From: Candidatus Bathyarchaeota archaeon
GTDB lineage: Archaea; Thermoproteota; Bathyarchaeia; 40CM-2-53-6
Length of the DNA: 13,698 nucleotides
NCBI GenBank assembly: GCA_005883695.1
Contig: VBBV01000037.1
Span: 1-13,698 of the forward strand
Direction: 5' to 3'
Shown: positions 6,080 to 12,936 of the stretch, piece by piece
Position numbering within the stretch: the stretch's first letter is position 1
How the letters are laid out: every line of letters starts with the position of its first letter
Program-made: the position numbers and the translations under genes
Notes under the pieces: generated by a model
What the model was told of the DNA's origin: nothing
Database searches by the model: none
The model's input: only the letters and a program-made list of their open reading frames with translations

Positions 6080-6512
6080 CGGAGGACCGAACGTGATCCC
6101 ACAAGTTGCAGTGAACAGGTTTCTTGAACATGTAGAAGCAAGAGCCTGGACAGATGCGGAGAAAGAACTCGATGTCATTCGACAAAAATCGGACAATTCT
6201 CAGTGGTCAAGAGGGTACGTCAAGGCGCTTGAAGGATTGATGCTGACTTACCGGAACAACGATGACAAATACGTATTTCTGCCAAGAGTCCTAGCCAATA
6301 GGACAGAAGACACAATCAGCAATCTCAAGAAAGAGTTCTCTGAATTTGCTGCTAACGAGCTGCACGGTGAGTATGATCGAGGGTATTTCAAAGCCCTCGA
6401 TGACTACTTTACTTTGTTGGGCAACATGAAGAACCAACGAGCCCCTGTCGAAACGCCTCCACCCGAGCAGGCGACTCTTGACCAATCAACTCCTAGTACG
6501 GGCCAGGGTTAA
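6042..6512 (+). CDS. Unknown soluble protein with duplicated RGYxKAL motif
   Basis: Up to 156 residues, family not recognised, mostly charged and helical by appearance. It contains an internal duplication: WSRGYVKAL at 55-63 and YDRGYFKAL at 111-119, each followed by an acidic-hydrophobic helix, suggesting two copies of a small helical unit. The C-terminal 25 residues are Pro/Gln/Thr-rich. Two starts are possible. ATG at 6042 overlaps radA by 38 bp and has GGAGG upstream. GTG at 6093 lies 13 bp after the radA stop with GGAGG at 6081-6085. The extra 17 residues of the longer form are low-complexity and dictated by the radA frame, so the GTG may be the true start. Overlap or 13-bp spacing implies co-transcription with radA, hence a possible role in recombination or DNA maintenance; that is inference. 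Confidence 0.78.
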   Translation: MSQKRTKLNGVDSGGPNVIPQVAVNRFLEHVEARAWTDAEKELDVIRQKSDNSQWSRGYVKALEGLMLTYRNNDDKYVFLPRVLANRTEDTISNLKKEFSEFAANELHGEYDRGYFKALDDYFTLLGNMKNQRAPVETPPPEQATLDQSTPSTGQG

Positions 6513-6906
6513 TGATCGTGTTTAGCAGGATCGTTGTGAACAGGAACCAGATGATGTAGCTGCCGATTCCCAGCGTTATGTGCTTGTTTGGACCCTTCAA
6601 CTCAGTCGGACCGTAACGCAAGACGTATTTGACGAGGAAAACGGAGATCGCGTAGATTCCGATTCCCATACTGATCGCAGAAGCCGTTCCCTGAACGACG
6701 TCCGGTCCATGAAGACCCAGTGTATTGTACAGCACTCCCGCAAGCACAGCAAACCCGAGACGGGTCCAGTAGACGAGAGTGGTTGGAGCGATCATGCGGG
6801 TTTTCGGAGGCTCAGAAGGCTCAAGAGTCAAATTCGACCCCGGACCCGCAACCAATAACGATCGCCGAAAAGTCAAGGGCGACGCAGATAATGTTTGCCT
6901 CATCAT
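6493..6906 (-). CDS. Small integral membrane protein, three membrane segments
   Basis: A protein of up to 137 residues, function unknown. Three hydrophobic segments are visible at about 47-65, 72-95 and 113-130, with a polar loop containing KGPNKHITLGIGSYIIWF before the last. The first 37 residues are polar and Pro/Ser-rich; the ATG at codon 38 (6795) begins exactly before the membrane part and could be the real start, giving about 100 residues. Its 3' end overlaps the convergent upstream gene by 20 bp. A TATA-like TATAAAA on the minus strand sits only about 11-17 bp ahead of the ATG at 6906, too close for that start to be at the 5' end of a normal transcript, which also favours a downstream start. 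Confidence 0.7.
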   Translation of the reverse strand: MMRQTLSASPLTFRRSLLVAGPGSNLTLEPSEPPKTRMIAPTTLVYWTRLGFAVLAGVLYNTLGLHGPDVVQGTASAISMGIGIYAISVFLVKYVLRYGPTELKGPNKHITLGIGSYIIWFLFTTILLNTIINPGPY

Positions 6907-6916
6907 TGCATGAAGA

Positions 6917-6924
6917 TTTTATAG
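6917..6924 (+). promoter_or_regulatory. TATA box of the CBS-pyrC operon
   Basis: TTTTATAG is centred about 28 bp upstream of the TTG start at 6949, the distance expected for a leaderless archaeal transcript. The same bases read CTATAAAA on the other strand and could serve the divergent membrane gene. Confidence 0.5.
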
Positions 6925-6948
6925 AAGCCGAAAGATGGCCATCTCGCA

Positions 6949-7524
6949 TTGTCGGTCCATGAGGCAGAGCCAGACATTCTCGTACGCGACATAATGTCAC
7001 GACCACCGATAACGGCGAAGGAGACCGAGACTGTTGCCGGAGTGTCTAAGCTAATGGGCAAACACGACATCGGCTGCGTAATCATCGTTGACAAGGCCGG
7101 AAATCCGGCAGGAATAATCACGGAAAGAGACATTGTGCAAAGAGTGGCCGCAAGAAACGTTCTCCCGTCTGAGCTGAAGGTTGCACAGACGATGTCGAAG
7201 CCGGTAGCAACCATCAGCCCGGGGGCTACCGTTAATGATGCTGCCAAATTCATGAACCATCGCAAGATTCGGCGGCTCGCCGTAATCGATGGGGGAAAAC
7301 TGGTAGGAATCGTGACCATGAAGGATATCCTGCAGGTGACACCGGCCATAATCGACCTCGCCACGGAGAAGAGTCGAGCTGGACTAGAGAGCCCACGGAC
7401 ACGCGATTCACTGGGGGGGTACTGTGATGAATGCGAAACATGGTCAGATAGCCTCGTCCAGAGAGACGGGATCTTCCTCTGTTCAGATTGCTCAAGGGAC
7501 CTTGGACAACCTGAAGAGGCCTAA
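6949..7524 (+). CDS. CBS-domain pair protein with C-terminal zinc ribbon
   Basis: A 191-residue protein with two CBS domains that form a Bateman module, a fold that usually binds adenine nucleotides or S-adenosylmethionine. The first spans about 10-66 (VRDIMSRPPITAKETETV to GIITERDIV), the second about 78-130 (VAQTMSKPVATISPGATV to VGIVTMKDIL). After a 28-residue linker, cysteines at 159, 162, 178 and 181 form a CxxC-x15-CxxC zinc ribbon, seen in some archaeal CBS proteins. No enzyme domain is present, so it is likely a stand-alone sensor or nucleic-acid-binding regulator. The start is TTG at 6949, placed by the TATA box 28 bp upstream. Its 3' end overlaps the dihydroorotase gene, so it may regulate or respond to nucleotide supply; that is inference. 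Confidence 0.88.
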   Translation: MSVHEAEPDILVRDIMSRPPITAKETETVAGVSKLMGKHDIGCVIIVDKAGNPAGIITERDIVQRVAARNVLPSELKVAQTMSKPVATISPGATVNDAAKFMNHRKIRRLAVIDGGKLVGIVTMKDILQVTPAIIDLATEKSRAGLESPRTRDSLGGYCDECETWSDSLVQRDGIFLCSDCSRDLGQPEEA

Positions 7525-8857
7525 AGACGAAGTACACACAGGTCGGCCTAGCCTACTCATTCGAGACATCCATATTTGGACCAAGAACGATCTCATCAGA
7601 GGCTCGATCCTCATCGAAGACGGAAGGATTCAGAGGATCGCACGAAGAATTCCTGAGCGAGCTGACGAAGAGATTCTGGCTCGACGATTGGTGGCACTGC
7701 CTGGGCTCGTTGACGCCCATGTTCACTTGCGCGATCTGAGCCTTTCCTACAAGGAGGATTTCACAAGCGGAACTGCCGCCGCCGCGGCGGGAGGGTTTAC
7801 CACTGTTTTGGACATGCCGAATACCCTGCCACCTACCGACTCCGCCCACCGTCTCCGAGAAAAGATACGGAGAGCTTCACGAAAAATTCTGGTGAACGTA
7901 GGCTTCCACACTGCCGCCGTCAAAGATCGAAGCGCGGCGAAGGAGATGAAACTCGCTGGGGCGTTCTCGATGAAACTCTACCTCCCGAAACCCATTGCCC
8001 CGTTGGACGTGGGGGACGACCGCGCAATCGTCCAGGTTCTCAAAGCTGCGAAAGAAGCATCACTCCCGGTCACGGTTCATGCGGAAGACGCATCCCAGAT
8101 CGAAGGGACCAGAAGGATTCGGACCTTCAAGGAACTGGTTAGATCCCGACTGGGAAACGTTGAAACGAGCGCTATGAGCAGGATGCTGCGACTGCAGAGG
8201 CAAACTGGCTCTCGCGTTCACTTCTGCCATCTTACCCTCCCGTCTAGCGTCTTGGCAATAGACAATCTGCATTCGAGCCGATTATCCTCGGAAGTCACCC
8301 CGCATCACACTCTACTCTCCGAAGACTCCGTGGAGACGCTAGGCTGGAAGTCGTGGATGGTGCCCCCTCTTAGACCTCGGCAAGTAAGTAACAGCCTGTT
8401 TCGGGCAATGGCAACTGGTATCGCCACAATTATTGCCACAGATCATGCGCCGCATACTATCAGAGAAAAACAACATTTGCCTCTAAGGAGCCCACCGGGA
8501 ATACCGGGACTCGAAACGGCTATGCCTGTGATGCTGACGATGGTCAACAAAGGAAAGCTGTCTCTTGGACGATTGGTTTCGCTCCTCTCAGCCAATCCCG
8601 TGAAGGTGTTCGGTCTCGGTTCGAAGGGAAGGCTGGAGAATGGAGCAGATGGCGACGTGGTTTTGATCGATATGAAAAAGAGAGGAAAGATAGACCCTGA
8701 GAAATTCTTCTCAAAAGCACACTACTCTCCATTCGAGGGTTGGAAGACACAAGGTTCTGTCCAGACCACGATTGTAAATGGGTCAGTTGTTTACCGCGAG
8801 GGAGAGATCATGGGAAAGCGAGGCGGCGGCAAGGTGCTGAGAAATGGAAGATGCTGA
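7502..8857 (+). CDS. pyrC: Dihydroorotase
   Basis: The amidohydrolase that interconverts N-carbamoyl-aspartate and dihydroorotate, third step of pyrimidine synthesis. With the chosen start it has 451 residues, near the usual length of about 430 for the long class. The metal site is complete: DAHVHLRD (His73, His75), the lysine in FSMKLYLP (158, likely carboxylated), VHAED (His193), FCHLT (His243) and ATDHAPH (Asp314). TSGTAAAAAGGFTTVLDMPN and NPVKVFGL are also family-typical. The TTG at 7502 overlaps the CBS gene by 23 bp and follows AAGGGA. The ATG at 7424 is in frame but would overlap by 101 bp and add a tail unlike dihydroorotases. Allantoinase or hydantoinase is a less likely reading. Confidence 0.9.
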   Translation: MDNLKRPKDEVHTGRPSLLIRDIHIWTKNDLIRGSILIEDGRIQRIARRIPERADEEILARRLVALPGLVDAHVHLRDLSLSYKEDFTSGTAAAAAGGFTTVLDMPNTLPPTDSAHRLREKIRRASRKILVNVGFHTAAVKDRSAAKEMKLAGAFSMKLYLPKPIAPLDVGDDRAIVQVLKAAKEASLPVTVHAEDASQIEGTRRIRTFKELVRSRLGNVETSAMSRMLRLQRQTGSRVHFCHLTLPSSVLAIDNLHSSRLSSEVTPHHTLLSEDSVETLGWKSWMVPPLRPRQVSNSLFRAMATGIATIIATDHAPHTIREKQHLPLRSPPGIPGLETAMPVMLTMVNKGKLSLGRLVSLLSANPVKVFGLGSKGRLENGADGDVVLIDMKKRGKIDPEKFFSKAHYSPFEGWKTQGSVQTTIVNGSVVYREGEIMGKRGGGKVLRNGRC

Positions 8858-9342
8858 TGAGGTTTCTCGTTGACGGAATGCTAGGTGGACTAGCAAGGTG
8901 GTTGCGGATACTAGGACAAGAGGTAAGATACGACTCGAGTGCGACTGACAACGACCTCCTGCGAATCGCCGATGAGGAGAACATGGTCCTGCTAACGAGA
9001 GACCAAGAATTGTACCGGCGAGCACTAGCCAAGAAGATAACGTCCGCTCTCGTCCTAGGCGAAACGGAGGAAGAGAGATTGGCTCAGATGGCTAGCACCT
9101 TCGGCGTACTCTTGGATGCCGACATGGCTGAGACGAAGTGTCCAGAATGTGGATCGGACCTAAAAGAGACACCGAAGAATGTCTTAGCGGGCGAAGTTCC
9201 ACTAGCAAGCCTCAAGCTGTACGACAAATTCTGGAAGTGCACCGATTTGAACTGTGGAAAAGTGTATTGGGTCGGAAACCACTGGAAACAGATACGTCAA
9301 ACTCTCGATGATGCAAGGAAGTTAGCAAGATCAGTACGATGA
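8851..9342 (+). CDS. Mut7-C RNase-domain protein with zinc ribbon
   Basis: A 163-residue protein of the Mut7-C (DUF82) family, a PIN-like nuclease fold followed by a zinc ribbon, named after the C-terminus of worm MUT-7. The N-terminal motif RFLVDGMLGGLARWLRILG carries the first conserved acidic residue (Asp8), and VLLTRDQELYRRA carries the second (Asp51). The zinc ribbon has CPEC at 97-100 and C-x4-C at 130 and 135 (KCTDLNCGKVYW). Expected activity is metal-dependent RNA cleavage, by family; the substrate is unknown. The ATG at 8851 overlaps the dihydroorotase stop by 7 bp; the ATG at 8857 (TGATG junction) would shorten it by two residues. The frame stays open further upstream, but that part lies inside pyrC and lacks family residues. 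Confidence 0.9.
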   Translation: MLMRFLVDGMLGGLARWLRILGQEVRYDSSATDNDLLRIADEENMVLLTRDQELYRRALAKKITSALVLGETEEERLAQMASTFGVLLDADMAETKCPECGSDLKETPKNVLAGEVPLASLKLYDKFWKCTDLNCGKVYWVGNHWKQIRQTLDDARKLARSVR

Positions 9343-9974
9343 TGAATCTGCTATCAACGGAAGAAGGAAGGATACTTGTCGGGACTGCACGGCAAGCTAT
9401 AACACATCACCTAGACGGAAAAAACTTCGACCTAACTGATCTTGCAAATTCCGTATTATCCATCCGGCGAGGAGTATTCGTCACACTATTTGACCATATT
9501 ATGAGCCGACGGCTGCGAGGTTGTATTGGTAGCCCGTTCCCGAAGACCTCGTTGCTGAATGAGACGGTGCGTTGTGCGGTCGAAGCGGCTGCAATGGATC
9601 CGAGATTTGCGCCTCTACGGCAGGACGAGTTCCTGCGAAGTATTGCCGTGGAGGTGACTGTTCTTTCACCCCTCGAGCACATCATGGTCAAGAGTCCGCT
9701 GGACTTGCCTTTGAACATCAAAGTTGGACGAGATGGCTTGTTTGTGGACGGGGTCGGAACCAGAGGGCTTCTGCTGCCGCAGGTTGCGGTAGACGAGGGC
9801 TTCGATGAGGAGGAGTTTCTCAACGAGTGTTGTTTGAAGGCTGGGCTGATGCCTGATGCGTGGGTGACTGGCAGCGTGAAGGTTGCTCGGTTTCAAGGGC
9901 AGATCTTTTCAGAGGAAGTGCCAGGGGGGAGAGTGTTCGAGAGGAAGCTGAGAGGGATGGGACGTAAGGGTTGA
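9339..9974 (+). CDS. AMMECR1-domain protein
   Basis: A 211-residue protein matching the AMMECR1 family throughout, a conserved single-domain protein in archaea and eukaryotes whose biochemical role is unsettled. The family hallmark LRGCIGSPFP is at 59-68, followed by TVRCAVEAAAMDPRFAPL, SIAVEVTVLSPLEHI and GLLLPQVAVDEGFDEEEFL, all characteristic. The ATG at 9339 overlaps the preceding stop as ATGA, and the 3' end overlaps the next gene as TTGA, so translation is likely coupled through this part of the operon. A second ATG at 9342 is one codon later. Eukaryotic homologues have been tied to protein binding and redox or ubiquitin-linked functions; none of that can be inferred here. Confidence 0.93.
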   Translation: MMNLLSTEEGRILVGTARQAITHHLDGKNFDLTDLANSVLSIRRGVFVTLFDHIMSRRLRGCIGSPFPKTSLLNETVRCAVEAAAMDPRFAPLRQDEFLRSIAVEVTVLSPLEHIMVKSPLDLPLNIKVGRDGLFVDGVGTRGLLLPQVAVDEGFDEEEFLNECCLKAGLMPDAWVTGSVKVARFQGQIFSEEVPGGRVFERKLRGMGRKG

Positions 9975-11158
9975 GATTGTATATTGGGCCTTGCGGGCTT
10001 GGCCTCGGGCATATTACCCGGTGCGACGCGATTGCCCGAGAGTTCTCGAACGGGAACGTGGATGTCTTGTTCTCGTCGTATCTTGACGCGTTGGATTATC
10101 TGAAGCGTTCCGGTTTTACCTACTTCAGTGCGATTCCCTTGTCATTCCGAACTAGGGAAGATGGAACGATTGATCCGAAGATGACGATGAGCCAGAACGG
10201 TGTAACTGTGGGATTGTGGGATTTCATACGCCAGCTGATAGGAGAAGTCCGACAGATCTCCGCGTTTGGGCCTGATGTCGTCATATCTGACACGAGAATC
10301 TCTACTCTCATTGCTGCTTTCATTCTGAGAAAGCCTAGAATTCTGATTCTCAACCAGTACTCTGTGCAGATGCCTAAGGATAACAGAAAACATAGATTGG
10401 CGGATAGGCCGATGCTTTTCGCGGCGAAGATTATCTGGAGGTATGTTTCCGCAATGCTGGAGCTGGCATGGGGCGTAAGCGACCTGATCATTGTTCCAGA
10501 CCTCAAGGCTCCTTACACGATCTCAAGGTACAATCTGGCGATCCCACCTGGAATTAGGAGAAAGGTTCGGCTAGTCGGACCACTAACGCCATCTAGGCAC
10601 AGTTTTCCAAACGGGGCCCGACATTCAAGTACAAAAACACCATTGGTCTTCGCGTGCGTTAGTGGTCCTGCGACAGACCGGAAGTATCTTGTGAACAAAC
10701 TGACAGATATCCTCAAGGAGTTTCCTGGAGATTACGAGCTGATTCTGAGCTGCGGCGATCCGAACGGATCGTTTGGGGAAAAGAGAATCGGGAACCTCAC
10801 GGTTCACGAGTGGATGACAGAGCAGTCGTATTGGAGGACTTTCGAGCGCGCGGACGTGATTGTCTCAAGGGCTGGGCATGAGACGATTATGAAGGCTATC
10901 TCCGAGGGAAAGCCGTTGGTGCTGATTCCTCCACCGAACCATACGGAGCAGGCGAATAATGCAAAGCGGGCAGAAGAACTCGGAGTAGCGGTTGTACTGG
11001 ATCAATCTAGGCTGGACGTCAGAGAGCTGGCTGGGGCGATCTCGAGGAGTCTGAAGGATAACAGGGAGAATGCGCAGAGGCTGAGTGAAACGTTGGGCTC
11101 CGAGAGTGGCATCGGAGCAGTGGTCGATGCTGTTTCCCAGCTGGTAGCTGACAGGTAG
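9971..11158 (+). CDS. MJ1255-type GT-B glycosyltransferase (MurG-like)
   Basis: A 395-residue protein of the GT-B fold resembling MurG/GT28 enzymes and the archaeal MJ1255-type family. The N-terminal nucleotide/acceptor loop is GPCGLGLGHITRC at 6-18. The C-terminal donor-binding part contains ADVIVSRAGHETIMKAISEG (294-313) and LIPPPNHTEQANNA (318-331), the typical UDP-sugar site. Members are expected to move a sugar from UDP-GlcNAc or a similar donor to a lipid or small acceptor; the acceptor is not known. The start is TTG at 9971, overlapping the previous stop (TTGA); it puts the first beta strand (RLYIGPCG) at residue 2, as in relatives. No membrane-spanning segment is evident, so peripheral membrane attachment is likely. 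Confidence 0.87.
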   Translation: MRLYIGPCGLGLGHITRCDAIAREFSNGNVDVLFSSYLDALDYLKRSGFTYFSAIPLSFRTREDGTIDPKMTMSQNGVTVGLWDFIRQLIGEVRQISAFGPDVVISDTRISTLIAAFILRKPRILILNQYSVQMPKDNRKHRLADRPMLFAAKIIWRYVSAMLELAWGVSDLIIVPDLKAPYTISRYNLAIPPGIRRKVRLVGPLTPSRHSFPNGARHSSTKTPLVFACVSGPATDRKYLVNKLTDILKEFPGDYELILSCGDPNGSFGEKRIGNLTVHEWMTEQSYWRTFERADVIVSRAGHETIMKAISEGKPLVLIPPPNHTEQANNAKRAEELGVAVVLDQSRLDVRELAGAISRSLKDNRENAQRLSETLGSESGIGAVVDAVSQLVADR

Positions 11159-11175
11159 GGCTGTTCGTAATCCTT

Positions 11176-11691
11176 TTGCCGCGGGGGCGGGTTACAATAC
11201 GGGTAAGAGAGATTTTCGTGCCTCAACAGGAGGATTTGAACAACCTCAGGAATCTGGTCGGGGCAGAGAACGTTCTGGCTGAGTGCACAGGGGTGAACTA
11301 TACGGTCTACGTGACGGATTCGAGGTTGCTGGTTGGGAAGAGGTTTGCGCTTGGAGAAAAGTACGTGAACGTTCCCCACGCCGAAGTGAGCACGCTGGAG
11401 CTGATAACCAAGAGTCTAATCCCGCCGTTGACCTATGCTGTTCTAGGGGCGATAGCCGTCTTTCTTGTATGGTGGTTTCCTGGTCAGGCCAGGCTTAGCC
11501 TGCCTCAGGCGCCATTCGACCTAGTGCTCATAGGCACCTTCGTCGTGTTCTTGGCCGCGGTGATGGCTACTGGGTGGAGGAGAAGGGTGGCGGTGCTGAG
11601 GATCGGGATCTCGGGAACCAAAGACCCTATCACAGTGAAGCTTGTTGCTGCGTCGAAGGCTGAGGGCGTGTTCAAGGCTCTGAAAGGATAG
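11176..11691 (+). CDS. Membrane protein with PH-like domain split by a two-helix membrane hairpin
   Basis: A 171-residue protein. Residues about 35-78 (VNYTVYVTDSRLLVGKRF to VPHAEVSTLEL) look like the first strands of a bacterial-type PH domain, and about 136-170 (RVAVLRIGISGTKDPITVK to AEGVFKALKG) like the last strands and closing helix. Between them are two hydrophobic segments, about 82-102 and 114-133. This pattern occurs in membrane-flanked bPH proteins, whose function is mostly unknown. The start is TTG at 11176, 17 bp after the glycosyltransferase stop; GTG at 11218 (codon 15) is an alternative, with TTACAATA about 22 bp upstream as a possible TATA element. It is the last gene of the run and is followed by a repeat-bearing gap. 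Confidence 0.7.
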   Translation: MPRGRVTIRVREIFVPQQEDLNNLRNLVGAENVLAECTGVNYTVYVTDSRLLVGKRFALGEKYVNVPHAEVSTLELITKSLIPPLTYAVLGAIAVFLVWWFPGQARLSLPQAPFDLVLIGTFVVFLAAVMATGWRRRVAVLRIGISGTKDPITVKLVAASKAEGVFKALKG

Positions 11692-11750
11692 CTTGCTTTT
11701 CACGAAGGAAGAACCGCTGCGCTGCGACCGGTGAACGTGGGCTCTCAGCG

Positions 11751-11880
11751 TTTTCACGAAGGGCGGGGCGCGGGAAAAAAGGACCCCCCGGGGGTCGCAT
11801 ATTAGTTAGCAGAAAAAAAATAGTTAGCGGAAAAGAATAGTTAACAGAAAAAGAAAAATTACAGAAAAGAAAGAATTATT
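11751..11880 (+). repeat. Composite repeat element, copy B
   Basis: The head reads CGAAGGGCGGGGCGCGGGAA followed by more A, then the perfect palindrome GACCCCCCGGGGGTC (11782-11796), then GCATATTAGTTAGCAG. The tail is four to five purine-rich units of about 17 bases: TAGTTAGCAGAAAA (from 11803), TAGTTAGCGGAAAAGAA (from 11821), TAGTTAACAGAAAAAG (from 11838), then a worn TTACAGAAAAG and TTATTGG. The first hairpin of copies A and C (CCGCG/CGCGG) is degraded here, while the GACC hairpin is perfect. It lies 60 bp after the stop of the PH-like gene, on that gene's strand. Confidence 0.65.
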
Positions 11881-12008
11881 GGAAACTGAACTCGTTTTGC
11901 TCGTTGAGGAACTAAGGGAAGGAAAAGATTGCTAGACGAGAAGGTCACGGAAAGAGCAGATTCTTACTGAGTGCGCACATTTTCTGATCGAATCGATGGC
12001 ATAGAATG

Positions 12009-12016
12009 CTTAATGG
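12009..12016 (+). promoter_or_regulatory. TATA-like box of trmI
   Basis: CTTAATGG is centred about 30 bp upstream of the TTG at 12043, giving a predicted transcript start within a few bases of the start codon. Confidence 0.4.
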
Positions 12017-12042
12017 CTCTAGGGTCCGGGTGAGTCAGTGCC

Positions 12043-12825
12043 TTGAGCCGGGAGATCAAACTGGGCGACCGGGTCCTGCTCTACCAGGACGTTCGCCGCA
12101 AGTGGATTGCAAAGGTAGAGCCGGGAAGGTTTCATACCCACCGGGGCTATTTCGAGCTAGCCGAGCTAGTGGGCAAGGAGTACGGCGGGTCCATTCGGAC
12201 AAGCATGGGCCAGAACCTTGCCGTGTTCAAGCCACGAGCACTCGACATTGTCGAATCGTTTGACCGTCCAACCCAGATCTTGTACCCGAAGGATATCGGT
12301 TACGCGCTGTTTCAACTGGGAATAGGGAACGGGGATAGAGTGTTGGAGGTCGGGACTGGAAGCGGCGCCCTAACATCCGCTCTCGCCAGAAGCGTAGCTC
12401 CAGATGGCCAAGTGTTCACCTACGAGATGAGGCCAGAGTTCCTGCGAGCCGCAAAGGCGAACGTCAACAAGGCAGGATTTGGCCCGTTGGTGACTTTTCA
12501 CAACAAAGACCCGACCGAGGGATTCGAGGAAAAAGAGGCAGATGCTGTCGTTGTCGATCTCGGCGACCCATGGAGAATGATAGGAGCCGCATGGAGAGCG
12601 CTGATCGGAGGGGGAATGCTCGCAGGATTCACTCCCACCATAAACCAGCTTGAGAAGCTCGCTGTAGCACTTCGTGAGGGAGGTTTCATGATCTTGGAGG
12701 CAGTGGAACTGCTTATGCGGGAGTTCAAGACGGAAGCTGGAAAGGTGAGACCGGAGACGAGGATGATAGGACACACGGCATACGTGACGATTGCGCGGAA
12801 GCTTCTTCCAGTTGCTGACGTGTGA
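12043..12825 (+). CDS. trmI: tRNA (adenine-N1)-methyltransferase, TrmI family
   Basis: A 260-residue SAM-dependent methyltransferase of the TrmI family, which makes 1-methyladenosine at position 58 (and in some archaea 57) of the tRNA T-loop. The N-terminal beta domain (1-70) is typical of TrmI. YPKDIGYAL at 81-89 precedes the Rossmann domain. SAM motif I is LEVGTGSGAL (101-110); TYEMRPEF (126-133) binds the ribose; VVDLGDPW (170-177) is the catalytic-pocket motif with its aspartates. RPETRMIGHTAYVTIARK closes the domain as in relatives. The length is normal. The only suitable start is TTG at 12043; nearby GTG codons are out of frame. A TATA-like box 30 bp upstream suggests a leaderless transcript. 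The enzyme normally works as a tetramer in the cytoplasm. Confidence 0.93.
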   Translation: MSREIKLGDRVLLYQDVRRKWIAKVEPGRFHTHRGYFELAELVGKEYGGSIRTSMGQNLAVFKPRALDIVESFDRPTQILYPKDIGYALFQLGIGNGDRVLEVGTGSGALTSALARSVAPDGQVFTYEMRPEFLRAAKANVNKAGFGPLVTFHNKDPTEGFEEKEADAVVVDLGDPWRMIGAAWRALIGGGMLAGFTPTINQLEKLAVALREGGFMILEAVELLMREFKTEAGKVRPETRMIGHTAYVTIARKLLPVADV

Positions 12826-12830
12826 ATCAT

Positions 12831-12837
12831 CTATATA
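12831..12837 (+). promoter_or_regulatory. TATA-like sequence after trmI
   Basis: CTATATA lies just after the trmI stop. A transcript from it would start near 12860, about 75 nt before the ATG of the small membrane protein, longer than the leaders inferred elsewhere in the window. Confidence 0.3.
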
Positions 12838-12936
12838 CGGGACCGTTCAGGGAACACACCAGTAGCGGGTGCGACAACGACGGCCACTAAGACGACGATA
12901 GCAGGGACGGAAATACACGACATTCTAAGAGGCATA

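Larger units (their letters stand above)
11692..12042. other. 351-bp non-coding region with repeat copy B and trmI promoter
   Basis: No gene is supported on either strand. It contains the direct repeat TTTTCACGAAGG at 11697-11708 and 11751-11762, composite repeat copy B at 11751-11880, then about 120 bp of ordinary sequence leading to a TATA-like box for the next gene. No tRNA-like or other structured RNA was recognised. Confidence 0.6.

Noticed and set aside
7424..7501. Longer dihydroorotase start at ATG 7424
   Set aside because: It would overlap the CBS gene by 101 bp, and the added residues are the out-of-frame reading of its zinc ribbon, unlike any dihydroorotase N-terminus.
8740..8850. 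N-terminal extension of the Mut7-C frame containing HDC and cysteines
   Set aside because: It lies wholly inside the pyrC coding sequence and the Mut7-C family starts at RFLVDGMLGGLA, so the cysteines are accidental.
11803..11880. CRISPR array
   Set aside because: The units are contiguous, only about 17 bp, degenerate and without unique spacers; no cas genes are near.
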